Positions 40,754 to 49,025 of a stretch of 64,000 bases of DNA are shown piece by piece. Under the pieces are notes generated by a model that made no database searches, was not told the DNA's origin, and saw nothing but the letters and a program-made list of their open reading frames with translations. The DNA is taken from NCBI RefSeq assembly GCF_017068395.1, contig NZ_CP070619.1, forward strand, positions 2,790,001 to 2,854,000, given 5' to 3'. Positions within the stretch are counted from its first letter, which is position 1. Each line of letters starts with the position of its first letter. The DNA is from Rhodococcus pseudokoreensis. GTDB lineage: Bacteria > Actinomycetota > Actinomycetes > Mycobacteriales > Mycobacteriaceae. The position numbers and the translations under genes were made by a program.

Positions 40754-42277
40754 ATGCGGGTGTCGGTGCGGATGCTGGCCCTGGGATGTGCGGCGGCGGC
40801 GCCGATGGTCCTGGCGTCGGCGTGCGGGTCCAACGGCGATGCGGCACCCGATCCGGAGGCCGTCTTCACCGCCGCCGCGTGCCCGTCGCCGAACGTCCCC
40901 GGACTGCCGCAACTGGACCTCGGCGCCGAGTTCAGCTGCGGCACGTTGACCGTGCCGGAGGACCGCTCCCGTCCGGACGGACGACGCATCGAACTGGCCG
41001 TGACGCGGCTCGCTGCCACGTCTCAGACCCCGCGCCCCGACCCGCTCGTCTATCTCACGGGCGGTCCGGGCGGGCCCGCGCTCGCGAGCGCCGCCCAGGT
41101 CGCGCCGCTCGGGCTGAACCGCGACCGCGACGTCCTGTTCCTCGGCCAGCGCGGCACCATGCATTCCGACCCCTTCCTGGCATGCCCCGAGATCGACGAG
41201 TTCCAGGCGGCGCAGACGGGTCTGAGCCCGCTCGATCCGGCGACCGCCCCGCTCGACGCCGAGGCCACCCGGACCTGCCGCGACCGGGTCGCCGGGGGTG
41301 GCTACGACCTCGGCGCGTACGACACCACGGAGAATGCCGCCGACGTCGCGGATCTGCGGGTGGCGCTCGGCCTGGACGAGTGGAACGTCTACGGCGTCTC
41401 GTACGGCACCGACCTCGCGCTCACCGTGCTCCGCGACCACCCGGACGGCATCCGCAGCGTGGTGCTGGACTCGGTCGTGCCGACGCAGAACAACATCATC
41501 GAGGGCTTCTGGCCGGGCGCCGCCGAGGGCTTCCGGGCACTGTTCGACGCGTGCGCGGCCCAGCGGGCGTGCGCCGCGGCGTACCCGGGTCTGGAGGACG
41601 AATTCACCGCGACCGTGAACCGGCTGGCCGCCGCGCCGCTGACCGTCGACCTGTCCGGCAGGCGCGTCGTGCTCGACGGGTACACGTTCGCGAATCTGGT
41701 GATTCAGCAGAGCCTCGCGCCGGGCAACTACGCCGGACTCCCGGCGCTCGTCCACGCGACCGCCACCGGCGACGGCGTCCCGGCCGCGACCGCACTGCTC
41801 GGCACGGTGACGCCGCCCGGCCTCATCGGCTACGGACTGACGTTCGGGGTGTTCTGCGGCGAGCAGACGGCGTTCACCGACCGGGAGCAGGTTGCCGCCA
41901 CCGCGAAGCGGGCGCTTCCGGACTTCCCGGACGCGGTGCTGTCGCTGGTGCCGCAGGCCGCCCGGATCTTCGACGACTGCGATGTCTGGGACGTGCCCGC
42001 GTCCGACGCCGGCGTGCACGAGCCCACGGGAAGTGCCGTGCCGACCCTGCTCCTCACCGGGTCGCTCGACGCTGTCACCCCGCCGTCGCAGGCGCGCATC
42101 GCTGCCGCCACCCTGTCGCGGTCAGAGGTGCTCGAGTTTCCCGGGCTCGGCCACGACGTGCTGCAGTCCTCGGACTGCGCCCCTGCCGTCACGGTCGGTT
42201 TCCTCGAGCAGCCGACCGGCGGCTACGACACGAGTTGCCTGACGCGGGTGCAGATGCCGGTGTTCACGACCGGGTGA
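40754..42277 (+). CDS. secreted alpha/beta-hydrolase lipoprotein (TAP-like)
   Basis: A 507-residue lipoprotein with signal peptide and lipobox ASAC (Cys24). The alpha/beta-hydrolase fold has an oxyanion loop YLTGGPGGPALA, nucleophile serine in YGVSYGTDLAL, aspartate in LLLTGSLDAVTPPSQ and histidine in FPGLGHDVLQ. The split layout, with C-terminal Asp/His in a TAP-like domain, matches actinobacterial tripeptidyl aminopeptidase or proteinase-like hydrolases such as SlpD/SlpE and mycobacterial CaeA-type esterases. Peptidase or esterase is possible. The ATG at 40754 is preferred; one at 40772 would also keep the signal peptide. Its last 14 bases overlap the convergent DUF998 gene. Confidence 0.84.
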   Translation: MRVSVRMLALGCAAAAPMVLASACGSNGDAAPDPEAVFTAAACPSPNVPGLPQLDLGAEFSCGTLTVPEDRSRPDGRRIELAVTRLAATSQTPRPDPLVYLTGGPGGPALASAAQVAPLGLNRDRDVLFLGQRGTMHSDPFLACPEIDEFQAAQTGLSPLDPATAPLDAEATRTCRDRVAGGGYDLGAYDTTENAADVADLRVALGLDEWNVYGVSYGTDLALTVLRDHPDGIRSVVLDSVVPTQNNIIEGFWPGAAEGFRALFDACAAQRACAAAYPGLEDEFTATVNRLAAAPLTVDLSGRRVVLDGYTFANLVIQQSLAPGNYAGLPALVHATATGDGVPAATALLGTVTPPGLIGYGLTFGVFCGEQTAFTDREQVAATAKRALPDFPDAVLSLVPQAARIFDDCDVWDVPASDAGVHEPTGSAVPTLLLTGSLDAVTPPSQARIAAATLSRSEVLEFPGLGHDVLQSSDCAPAVTVGFLEQPTGGYDTSCLTRVQMPVFTTG

Positions 42278-42944
42278 GAGCCGGAGGCCGGCTGGCGAGG
42301 CGGCGGAGCCGCAGGGCGATCGCCACCAGCGCCGGGAACGTCACGGCGAGAATTGTCATGCGTTGGAGCAGCCCGGCGATCTCGTGCAGCGGTGCGCCGC
42401 CCGGCATCGCGAACCGGCCGAGCAACACGAAACACCCCAGACCGACGATCCCGGCGACCCCGACGTAGCGCGCCAGGCCACGCCACCGCGGATCGGCGGC
42501 GAACCGGTGCGACAGCACAGCCAGGGCGAGCGCACTGCAGGAGAAGAACGTGACCCCCGCGATCACGTGATGGCCCGGATCGTAGGGCTCCCCTGCCGGA
42601 TCCTCGCGCAACGGAAACACCGCGGCGAGGATCAGCCCCAGCGCTGCCACACCGAGCAGAGCGGGCCCTGTCCAGCCGTACCGCGTGTTCGCGATGCCAC
42701 GGTGCAGTCCGGCCGCGAAGATCGTCAACAGCACGGCGAAGGCCAGGATGTTCAGCTGCTGGATCCAGCCACTCGGGTCCGCCTCGAGAGCACTGATCGG
42801 GTCGGCGATCCGGCTGTAGTCGTCCCGGAGGAACGTCTCCTGGACGAGAAATCCCGCGGTGAACAGCACCGGACCCGCGACGCCCGCGCGGGCCGCCCAC
42901 CACTGGAAGTCGGGGTGTGACAGACGAACTGACGTGGTGACCAT
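42264..42944 (-). CDS. multi-pass membrane protein (DUF998)
   Basis: A 226-residue protein with about six hydrophobic segments. The pattern VAGPVLFTAGFLVQETFLRDDYSRIADPISALEADPSGWIQQLNIL and a mid-protein DPGHHVIAGVTFF is that of DUF998 integral membrane proteins, whose function is not established. The 3' end overlaps the convergent hydrolase by 14 bases, so no terminator separates them. It stands alone otherwise. Confidence 0.82.
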   Translation of the reverse strand: MVTTSVRLSHPDFQWWAARAGVAGPVLFTAGFLVQETFLRDDYSRIADPISALEADPSGWIQQLNILAFAVLLTIFAAGLHRGIANTRYGWTGPALLGVAALGLILAAVFPLREDPAGEPYDPGHHVIAGVTFFSCSALALAVLSHRFAADPRWRGLARYVGVAGIVGLGCFVLLGRFAMPGGAPLHEIAGLLQRMTILAVTFPALVAIALRLRRLASRPPALTRS

Positions 42945-43030
42945 GACCTCGACGCTAGGGCGACGTCACCGCCCGGACATCGGGTAATTCACCCATCTTC
43001 CGAGGCGATCACCTGAGTCGTTCTACCCAT

Positions 43031-43627
43031 TCAGTTGTCGGGGAGCACAGCTCCGGTCGCCTCGTCGACGTTCACGTCGTAGTCCCAGCCCTTGGCATCG
43101 CGGATGTGAATGTGCCACACCGGCTTACCGTCCCGCTGCTGCTGCTCCGAATTCGAGACCGTGCCACCCGGGACCGTCGCGAGAGCGATCTGCTCGGCCT
43201 GCTGCTGGGTTACCGCGCCTGCGGGGGGTGCGGGTGCGGCGGTCGTGGTGGTCTGCCCGTCCTGGCTGTCGGACACCACCGTGCCGGTCGCCGCGTCGAC
43301 GTTGACGTCGTAGTCCCAGCCCTTGGCATCGCGGATGTGGACGTGCCACACCGGCTTACCGTCCCGCTGCTGCTGCTCCGAGTTCACGACCGTGCCGCCC
43401 GGAACCGTCGCGAGAGCGGTCTGCTCCGCCTGTTCCTTGGTGACCGCCGCGGCCCCTGCGGCGCTCGTGGTCATGGGGGACGACGTCATCGCTGCCGTGG
43501 CCGACGTCGTGGCACTGGCGGAGGTCGACGGGCTGTCGCTGCTGTCGGAACCGCATCCGCCCAGCAGCAGCGCGGAGGCCGCGACTACCGGGATCAGGCT
43601 CGCACAGCGCACAATTCTGCTGGTCAT
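43031..43627 (-). CDS. lipoprotein with two tandem PepSY domains
   Basis: A 198-residue lipoprotein with lipobox LLGGC (Cys25) and a Ser/Thr/Ala-rich linker (~28-70). Two PepSY domains follow (~70-130 and ~148-198), each with the pattern QAEQ-ALATVPGGTV-NSEQQQRDGKPVWH-HIRDAKGWDYDVNVD-ATG-V. PepSY domains often act as inhibitory or chaperone modules of secreted peptidases or in cell-envelope proteins. GAGGAG precedes the ATG at 43627. The two domains are about 92% identical at DNA level, which indicates a recent internal duplication. No protease gene is adjacent. Confidence 0.85.
   Translation of the reverse strand: MTSRIVRCASLIPVVAASALLLGGCGSDSSDSPSTSASATTSATAAMTSSPMTTSAAGAAAVTKEQAEQTALATVPGGTVVNSEQQQRDGKPVWHVHIRDAKGWDYDVNVDAATGTVVSDSQDGQTTTTAAPAPPAGAVTQQQAEQIALATVPGGTVSNSEQQQRDGKPVWHIHIRDAKGWDYDVNVDEATGAVLPDN
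43071..43200. repeat. tandem PepSY-domain repeat, copy 1
   Basis: This 130-base stretch matches 43302-43431 with 10 differences by hand alignment (about 92% identity), in the same orientation and offset by 231 bases (77 codons). The longest shared blocks cover the KPVWH...IRDAKGWDYDVNV coding region. Confidence 0.85.
43302..43431. repeat. tandem PepSY-domain repeat, copy 2
   Basis: Second copy of the in-frame duplication in the PepSY lipoprotein gene (partner at 43071-43200). Most of the ten substitutions are synonymous or conservative. Confidence 0.85.
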
Positions 43628-43732
43628 CGTGGCTCCTCGATCGCTCGACGGCGTCAAACCTGCCTGTCAGAGTACGGGAGCCACAACCGACCTCGCGGTA
43701 GTTTTCGCCACTTCCCGGCGCGAGTCAGACCC

Positions 43733-44152
43733 TCACCACGCCCGGCACGACCGCCGCCCGAAGCTGCGCCGGGCGAGCACGAGCCAGATGATGGGCAGGA
43801 AGACGAGCGGGGGGACGCGGACCAGCGCGACCCACAGGATCGCGGCGAGAATGGCCACCACGAACACGAGTACCCGCAGCGCCGCCGCCTCCCGCCGCGG
43901 GTCGCGTCGCACGCGCACCCGTTCGGGTTCGGACGTGAAGCGCTGCTTGTCCGGAAGATCCGCGAAGAGCGGCACGAGGTCGCCGGCGGTCTTGGCGAGG
44001 TACGCCGCCTGCACCCGCGCGTCGAACTCGTCGGTCTCGAGCCGTCCGGCTGCGAAATGTTCGGCGAGTGCCGCTGCTGCTTGCTCCCGCTCCACGGTCC
44101 CGATGCGGACTCCGCCAGGAAGGGGTGGCTGTGGATGACTGATCTCGCTCAT
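43733..44152 (-). CDS. DUF1707 membrane protein
   Basis: A 139-residue protein. An N-terminal DUF1707 module of ~55 residues (VRIGTVEREQAAAALAEHFAAGRLETDEFDARVQAAYLAKTAGDLVPLFADLP) precedes two hydrophobic helices (VLVFVVAILAAILWVALV and PLVFLPIIWLVLA) and a basic tail. DUF1707 is an actinobacterial domain of unknown function, often joined to membrane segments. A 7-bp inverted repeat lies 26 bases upstream of the ATG and may be an operator. Confidence 0.85.
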   Translation of the reverse strand: MSEISHPQPPLPGGVRIGTVEREQAAAALAEHFAAGRLETDEFDARVQAAYLAKTAGDLVPLFADLPDKQRFTSEPERVRVRRDPRREAAALRVLVFVVAILAAILWVALVRVPPLVFLPIIWLVLARRSFGRRSCRAW

Positions 44153-44177
44153 GTCGTCGCCTCGCGCCTGGTTTGTA

Positions 44178-44201
44178 ACACTGTAATCCTAGCCACAGTG
44201 T
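44178..44201. promoter_or_regulatory. inverted repeat ACACTGT-N10-ACAGTGT upstream of the DUF1707 gene
   Basis: Two perfect 7-base arms separated by 10 bases lie between the PLDc_N-type gene and the DUF1707 gene. Position just before a start codon and the AT-rich spacer fit a repressor operator. No regulator gene is adjacent, so its binder is unknown. Confidence 0.4.
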
Positions 44202-44208
44202 AGGCCTT

Positions 44209-44496
44209 CTATTCCTGGTCGCGCCCGTGGAAACCTTGCCGGCGCTGTTCCTCCGCGCGTTCCCGGCACCGCCGCACGAACTCGGCTTCCTCCGGGTCGG
44301 CGGGCAGCCGATCACGAGGAATCTTCTGCGGCCGCCCGGCCACCAGCCACAGCACCGAGCCGACGAGCGGAAGCAGCAGCACGATCACCAGCCAGCCCTC
44401 CTTCGAGAGGTTCCGGAACTGGTCGTCGTCGGTGGTGACGGCGTCGGCGAAGCACAGGACCCACAACACGAATGCGAGCAACGCGACGTACAGCAT
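44209..44496 (-). CDS. small PLDc_N-type membrane protein
   Basis: A 95-residue protein with two hydrophobic helices (MLYVALLAFVLWVLCFADAVT and WLVIVLLLPLVGSVLWLVAG) followed by RPQKIPRDRLPADPEEAEFVRRCRERAEEQRR. The second helix with GRPQ matches the phospholipase_D-nuclease N-terminal (PLDc_N) membrane domain, found alone in many actinobacterial small proteins. AAGGAG precedes the ATG at 44496; the longer frame to 44574 has no conserved start. It is upstream of the DUF1707 gene, with the inverted repeat between. Confidence 0.78.
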   Translation of the reverse strand: MLYVALLAFVLWVLCFADAVTTDDDQFRNLSKEGWLVIVLLLPLVGSVLWLVAGRPQKIPRDRLPADPEEAEFVRRCRERAEEQRRQGFHGRDQE

Positions 44497-44587
44497 CGCC
44501 GTTCTCCTTGCCTGGCGCGCCCGAACACGCAGTGCGCCCAAGTCCATCGAACAACTGCTGCGACGCCGCCGCAAGAGCGAACTACGG

Positions 44588-45754
44588 CTACAGCCAGCGG
44601 CCCAGTCGCACCAGGGATTCCCGGACCTCGGCCGTGGATCCGGCGAACGACAGCCGGACGGTCTTGTCTCCGTGGACGGTGTCGAAATCGATGCCGGGGG
44701 CCAGCGCCAGACCGGTGTCCTGCAGCAGCCGCGAGCACCATTCCGTCGACGTCGCGCCGTGGGTTCCGCCGAGCAGGTGCCCGATGTCGGCGTACACGTA
44801 GAACGCCCCGTCGGCGGGCGCCAGGTCGGCGATGCCCAGCTCCGGGAGACCGGTCAGCAGCAGCTCCCGGTTCACGGCGTAGCGCTGCACGTGGCCGTCG
44901 AGTTCGGCCCTCGATTCCTCGGTGAACGCCGCGATCGCCGCGTACTGCGAGATGGCGGGCGGGCACACCGTCATGTTCGACGCCAGCCGCTGCAACGGCC
45001 TGCGCAGCCCCTCGGGGACCAGCATCCAGCCCAGCCGCCAGCCCGTCATCGAGAAGTACTTGGACACCGAGCCGACGACGACGGATTCGCGGGACGTCTC
45101 CCACGAACTGGTCATCGCCTGCTCGCCGTATCCGATGCCGTGATAGATCTCGTCGGAGATCAGCAACGTCCCGTGGGCGTCGCACCAGCGGGCGAGGGCG
45201 GCCAGTTCGCCGGGGTCTATGACGGTGCCGGTGGGGTTGGCGGGGCTCGCGACAATCAGCCCGGCGGGCGGCTCGGGCAGGGCGTCGAGCATCGCGACCG
45301 TCGGCTGGAACCGGGTGTCGGCTCCGCAGTCGATCTCGATGACGTTGCAGCCGAGCGCGGCGAGCGTGTTCCGGTAGGCCGGGTAGCCGGGGCGGGCGAC
45401 CACGACGGTGTCGCCGACGTCGAAGGCGGCGAGGAACAGCAGCGTGAACGCGCCGGAGGAACCGGTGGTCACGACGACGTCCTCGGCGTCGACGTCGATT
45501 CCGTATTTGCCGGCGTGATATCCGGCGATCGCCTCCCGCAGCGGCAGGATCCCGAACGTCTCCGTGTAGCCGAGCAGGTGCCCGTCGAGCACTTCCCGCG
45601 TGGCGCGGAGGACCGGCTGCGGCGCGGGCGTGGACGGCTGCCCCGCCGCGAGCGTCAGCACGTCGCCGTGGGTGCGCTGACGTTCGGTGGCGGCCTTCCA
45701 CACGTCCATCACGTGGAAGGTCTGGATGTTGGACCGCTGGGATTCGGGACGCAC
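44588..45754 (-). CDS. PLP-dependent aminotransferase (class I/II, AspC/AlaT-like)
   Basis: A 388-residue fold-type I aminotransferase with the substrate-side LTLAAGQPSTPAP segment, cofactor motif TTGSSGAFTLLFLAAF, ASPANPTGTVID, Tyr-bearing DEIYHGIGYG, the Schiff-base lysine in GSVSKYFSMTGWRLGW, and the C-terminal arginine in KTVRLSFAG. It probably transaminates an amino acid with 2-oxoglutarate; specificity cannot be read. The GTG start at 45754 follows the LysR stop by 23 bases in the same direction. Confidence 0.88.
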   Translation of the reverse strand: MRPESQRSNIQTFHVMDVWKAATERQRTHGDVLTLAAGQPSTPAPQPVLRATREVLDGHLLGYTETFGILPLREAIAGYHAGKYGIDVDAEDVVVTTGSSGAFTLLFLAAFDVGDTVVVARPGYPAYRNTLAALGCNVIEIDCGADTRFQPTVAMLDALPEPPAGLIVASPANPTGTVIDPGELAALARWCDAHGTLLISDEIYHGIGYGEQAMTSSWETSRESVVVGSVSKYFSMTGWRLGWMLVPEGLRRPLQRLASNMTVCPPAISQYAAIAAFTEESRAELDGHVQRYAVNRELLLTGLPELGIADLAPADGAFYVYADIGHLLGGTHGATSTEWCSRLLQDTGLALAPGIDFDTVHGDKTVRLSFAGSTAEVRESLVRLGRWL

Positions 45755-45777
45755 CCCATGACGCTAGCGTGACGCGC

Positions 45778-46704
45778 TCACTCCCCCGCCAACGCATCCC
45801 GCTGCGATTCGACCGTCTCCCGGATCGCCCCCACCACCGCCGCGACCTCCGGTCGTCGCAGCGACTCGGGCCGCGCCACGAGCCAGTACGCCAGCGTGGC
45901 CTCGACCTGCCCGGGCAGCACCCGCACGAGGTCGTCGTGGCGGTCGGCCATGAAGCACGGCAGCAACCCGATGCCTGCCGACGCCCGGGTGGCCTCGACG
46001 TGCACGAACACGTTGGTCGACGTCACCGATTCGCGCATCGAGACGGTGAGGCGGCGTGCGAGGTCGAGTTCGTCGACCTGGAGCATCGAGTCGATGAAGT
46101 AGACGAGTGAGTGATCGGCCAGATCGCTCACCCGCGTCGGGGTGCCGTGTTCGGACAGATACGACCGCGCGCCGTACAGGCCGAGGGTGTAGTCGGCCAG
46201 CCACAGCGCCTCCGCCCGGTGCACCTGCGGTTTGCCCACGACGATCTCGATGTCGAGTCCCGAGCGATGCTGCGATGCCCGGCGGGTGATCGCGACGATC
46301 TCCACGGACACGTCGGGGTGCCTGCTGCGGATCAGCGCGCCTGCGGGTGCCGCGATGTAGGCGCTGAACCCGTCGGTCGCCGAGACCCGGACGACGCCCT
46401 TCAGGTGGTCGGCGCCGCCGGGTTCGGTGACCAGTCCGTGGACGGCGGCCTCGACGCGTTCGGCGGCGGTCAGCGCCTGCCGCCCGAGGTCGGTGAGCTC
46501 CCACCCGCCGGCGGCCTTCACGAGGACCCGGCCGCCGAGGCTTTTCTCGAGGCTCGCGATCCGGCGCGAGATGGTCGTGTGGTTGACCCCGAGGTCGTCG
46601 GCGGCGGTGTTGAAGCGACCGGTCCGCCCGACTGCCAGCAGGACGAGGAGGTCGTCGGGGCTGGGTAGGGCTGCTCCGGACGTCACTTCTGCATATTTGC
46701 ACAT
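45778..46704 (-). CDS. LysR-family regulator divergent from the MHS transporter
   Basis: A protein of ~308 residues with an N-terminal HTH (DDLLVLLAVGRTGRFNTAADDLGVNHTTISRRIASLEKSLGGRVLVK), where NHTTISRRI marks an LTTR subgroup, and a C-terminal effector domain. The start is uncertain: the ATG at 46704 and a GTG at 46686 both lack a clear ribosome site. The gene is divergent from the MHS transporter/3-hydroxybutyrate dehydrogenase pair, and a 10-bp inverted repeat spans the gap, so control of those genes is likely. The aminotransferase lies directly downstream. Confidence 0.85.
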   Translation of the reverse strand: MCKYAEVTSGAALPSPDDLLVLLAVGRTGRFNTAADDLGVNHTTISRRIASLEKSLGGRVLVKAAGGWELTDLGRQALTAAERVEAAVHGLVTEPGGADHLKGVVRVSATDGFSAYIAAPAGALIRSRHPDVSVEIVAITRRASQHRSGLDIEIVVGKPQVHRAEALWLADYTLGLYGARSYLSEHGTPTRVSDLADHSLVYFIDSMLQVDELDLARRLTVSMRESVTSTNVFVHVEATRASAGIGLLPCFMADRHDDLVRVLPGQVEATLAYWLVARPESLRRPEVAAVVGAIRETVESQRDALAGE

Positions 46705-46745
46705 GTGGGTTGCAGGTTGCGTCATTGTGTGCGCACAAATATGCA
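46690..46745. promoter_or_regulatory. long inverted repeat TGCATATTTG ... CAAATATGCA (candidate LysR operator)
   Basis: Perfect 10-base arms at 46690-46699 and 46736-46745 are separated by 36 bases. The right arm overlaps a perfect TGTGCGCACA palindrome (46728-46737). Centre-to-centre spacing of 46 bases is about four to five helical turns, compatible with an LTTR tetramer binding two sites. The left arm overlaps the 5' end of the LysR frame if the ATG at 46704 is used. Confidence 0.55.
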
Positions 46746-46817
46746 TCAATACTCGGCAGGACCAATGAACTGTGCCCCGAGTCACAACGGGGCGCGGAGT
46801 GTGAAGAGGAGCGACAG

Positions 46818-48206
46818 ATGAGCGTCGACGAAACAGCGCACGCGAAGGAAGCCCCGCCGTCCGGGCTGAAGAAGGTGGTCGGCGCGTCCATGGCCGGCAC
46901 CGTCGTCGAGTGGTACGAGTTCTTCCTCTACGGCACCGCGGCGACGCTCGTGTTCAGCAAGGTCTTCTTCGCGGCAGGCGGCAACGAACTCGACGCGATC
47001 ATCGCGGCATTCGTGACCTACGCCGTGGGCTTCGTCGCCCGGCCGCTCGGCGGCATCGTCTTCGGTCACTTCGGCGACAAGTTCGGCCGCAAACAACTGC
47101 TCCAGTTCAGCCTTCTGCTCGTCGGAACGGCCACGTTCCTGATGGGCTGCCTGCCCACGTACGGCCAGATCGGGTACTGGGCCCCTGCCCTGCTCGTCAC
47201 CCTCCGCTTCATTCAGGGGTTCGCCGTCGGCGGCGAGTGGGGCGGCGCGGTGCTGCTGGTGGCCGAGCACAGCCCGAACAAGTCCCGCGGCTTCTGGGCG
47301 TCCTGGCCGCAGGCCGGCGTGCCGGCGGGCAACCTCGTTGCGACCGTGGTGCTGCTGATCCTCACGACGACGCTGTCCGACGAGTCCTTCCTCAGCTGGG
47401 GCTGGCGCGTGGCGTTCTGGCTGTCGGCCGTCATCGTCCTCGTCGGCTACTACATCCGCACCAAGGTGACGGACGCGCCGATCTTCATCCAGGCGCAGAA
47501 GGAAGCGGAGCACATCAAGGAAACGTCGTTCAGCGTCTTCGAGGTGCTCAAGCGCTACCCCCGCGGCGTGCTGACGGCGATGGGCCTGCGCTTCGGTGAG
47601 AACGTCATGTACTACCTGGTGGTCACGTTCTCGATCACGTACCTCAAGATCGTCGTCCACACGGACACCGCGCAGATCCTCTGGTGGATGCTGATCGCCC
47701 ACGCCGTGCACTTCGCGGCGATCCCGCTCGTCGGCCGGCTCTCCGACACCATCGGCCGCCGTCCCGTCTACATGATCGGTGCGCTGACCGCGGGCACGTG
47801 GGGCTTCTTCGCCTTCCCGATGATGAACAGCGGGCACAACGCCGTCATCCTCAGTGCGATCATCATCGGCCTGGTGTTCCACGCGTTCATGTACGCCGGG
47901 CAGCCGGCGATCATGGCCGAGATGTTCCCGACGCGCATGCGGTACTCGGGTGTCTCCCTCGGCTACCAGGTGACGTCGATCGTGGCCGGTTCGCTGGCGC
48001 CGATCATCGCGGCCAGCCTGCTCAGCAAGTACGACTCGGCCGTTCCGATCGCGATCTACCTGGCGATCGCCTGCCTGATCACCGCTGTCGCCGTCGTCGT
48101 CGCCCGGGAGACCAAGGGCATCTCGCTCGAGTCGATCGACGCGGCGGACGCGCAGATCCTCGCGGACGAGAAGTCGGCCGACGCCGAGAACGGGGTCCCG
48201 GCATGA
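46818..48206 (+). CDS. MHS-family metabolite:H+ symporter
   Basis: A 462-residue major facilitator of the metabolite:H+ symporter family, with SMAGTVVEWYEFFLYGTAATLVFSKVFF, motif FGHFGDKFGRKQLLQFSLL, the RFIQGFAVGGEWGGAVLLVAEH block and MAEMFPTRMRYSGVSLGYQ. MHS members carry shikimate, alpha-ketoglutarate, citrate or betaines. Here the coupled dehydrogenase suggests 3-hydroxybutyrate or a similar monocarboxylate. GAGGAGCG precedes the ATG at 46818. The stop overlaps the dehydrogenase ATG as ATGA. Confidence 0.9.
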   Translation: MSVDETAHAKEAPPSGLKKVVGASMAGTVVEWYEFFLYGTAATLVFSKVFFAAGGNELDAIIAAFVTYAVGFVARPLGGIVFGHFGDKFGRKQLLQFSLLLVGTATFLMGCLPTYGQIGYWAPALLVTLRFIQGFAVGGEWGGAVLLVAEHSPNKSRGFWASWPQAGVPAGNLVATVVLLILTTTLSDESFLSWGWRVAFWLSAVIVLVGYYIRTKVTDAPIFIQAQKEAEHIKETSFSVFEVLKRYPRGVLTAMGLRFGENVMYYLVVTFSITYLKIVVHTDTAQILWWMLIAHAVHFAAIPLVGRLSDTIGRRPVYMIGALTAGTWGFFAFPMMNSGHNAVILSAIIIGLVFHAFMYAGQPAIMAEMFPTRMRYSGVSLGYQVTSIVAGSLAPIIAASLLSKYDSAVPIAIYLAIACLITAVAVVVARETKGISLESIDAADAQILADEKSADAENGVPA

Positions 48207-48955
48207 CCGAGCAGAACCTGGCCGGGCGCACCGCGCTCGTCACCGGCGGTGCCAGCGGCATCGGTGCGGCCTGCGCCCGGGCGCTCGCGGCGCGCGGAGC
48301 GCACGTCACGGTCGCCGACCTCGACGACGTGGCCGCCAAGAGCCTCGCCGACGAGATCGACGGAACGGCGTGGCACGTCGACCTCCTCGACACCGATCCG
48401 CTCACCGAGTTGCGGCTCGAGACCGACATCCTCGTCAACAACGCCGGGATCCAAACGATCAGTCCCATCGAGGAGTTCCGCCCCGAGGATTTCCGGCGCA
48501 TCCAGACGCTGATGGTCGAGGCGCCGTTCCTACTGATCCGCGCCGCCCTGCCGCACATGTATGCGACGGGTTTCGGGCGCATCGTCAACGTGTCGTCGGT
48601 GCACGGACTGCGTGCGTCGGCGTTCAAGGCCGCGTACGTCACCGCCAAGCACGGGCTCGAGGGACTGTCGAAGGTGACGGCCCTCGAGGGCGGTCCGCAC
48701 GGCGTCACCAGCAACTGCGTCAACCCCGGGTACGTGCTGACGCCGCTCGTCCAGAAGCAGATCGCGGATCAGGCGCAGGTGCACGGCATCAGCGAGTCCG
48801 ACGTGATCGAGAAGGTGATGCTCACCGAGAGCGCGATCAAGCGGCTGGTGGAACCGTCGGAGGTCGCCTCCCTCGTCGCGTGGCTCGCGTCCGCCGACGC
48901 GGGCATGGTCACCGGCGCCTCCTACACGATCGACGGAGGCTGGACCGCCCGCTGA
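48203..48955 (+). CDS. D-3-hydroxybutyrate dehydrogenase (SDR)
   Basis: A 250-residue SDR with TGGASGIG, NNAGIQTISPIEEF, IVNVSSVHGLRAS, YVTAKHG and the segment NPGYVLTPLVQKQIADQAQVHGISESDVIEKVMLTESAIKRLVEP, whose form is distinctive for 3-hydroxybutyrate dehydrogenases. It oxidises D-3-hydroxybutyrate to acetoacetate with NAD+. Overlap with the transporter gene gives an uptake-oxidation pair, suited to scavenging hydroxybutyrate or using PHB breakdown products. A 23-bp hairpin ends the operon. Confidence 0.88.
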   Translation: MTEQNLAGRTALVTGGASGIGAACARALAARGAHVTVADLDDVAAKSLADEIDGTAWHVDLLDTDPLTELRLETDILVNNAGIQTISPIEEFRPEDFRRIQTLMVEAPFLLIRAALPHMYATGFGRIVNVSSVHGLRASAFKAAYVTAKHGLEGLSKVTALEGGPHGVTSNCVNPGYVLTPLVQKQIADQAQVHGISESDVIEKVMLTESAIKRLVEPSEVASLVAWLASADAGMVTGASYTIDGGWTAR

Positions 48956-48962
48956 CTGGTGA

Positions 48963-49011
48963 CGAAACAGGCGTGCACCCCCGGATCATCCGGGGGTGCA
49001 CGCCTGTTTCG
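48963..49011. terminator. 23-bp perfect-stem bidirectional terminator
   Basis: A 23-bp uninterrupted stem (left arm 48963-48985 starting CGAAACAGGCGTGCACC, right arm 48989-49011) closes a three-base TCA loop. It sits in the 70-base gap between the convergent hydroxybutyrate dehydrogenase and purD genes, and the right arm ends with a GTTTCG tail. Confidence 0.85.
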
Positions 49012-49025
49012 ACAGTGCTTCGACC

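Noticed and set aside
40025..42019. A 664-residue reading of the TetR frame
   Set aside because: The N-terminal two-thirds is antisense to the secreted hydrolase. The HTH begins right after the GTG at 40654.
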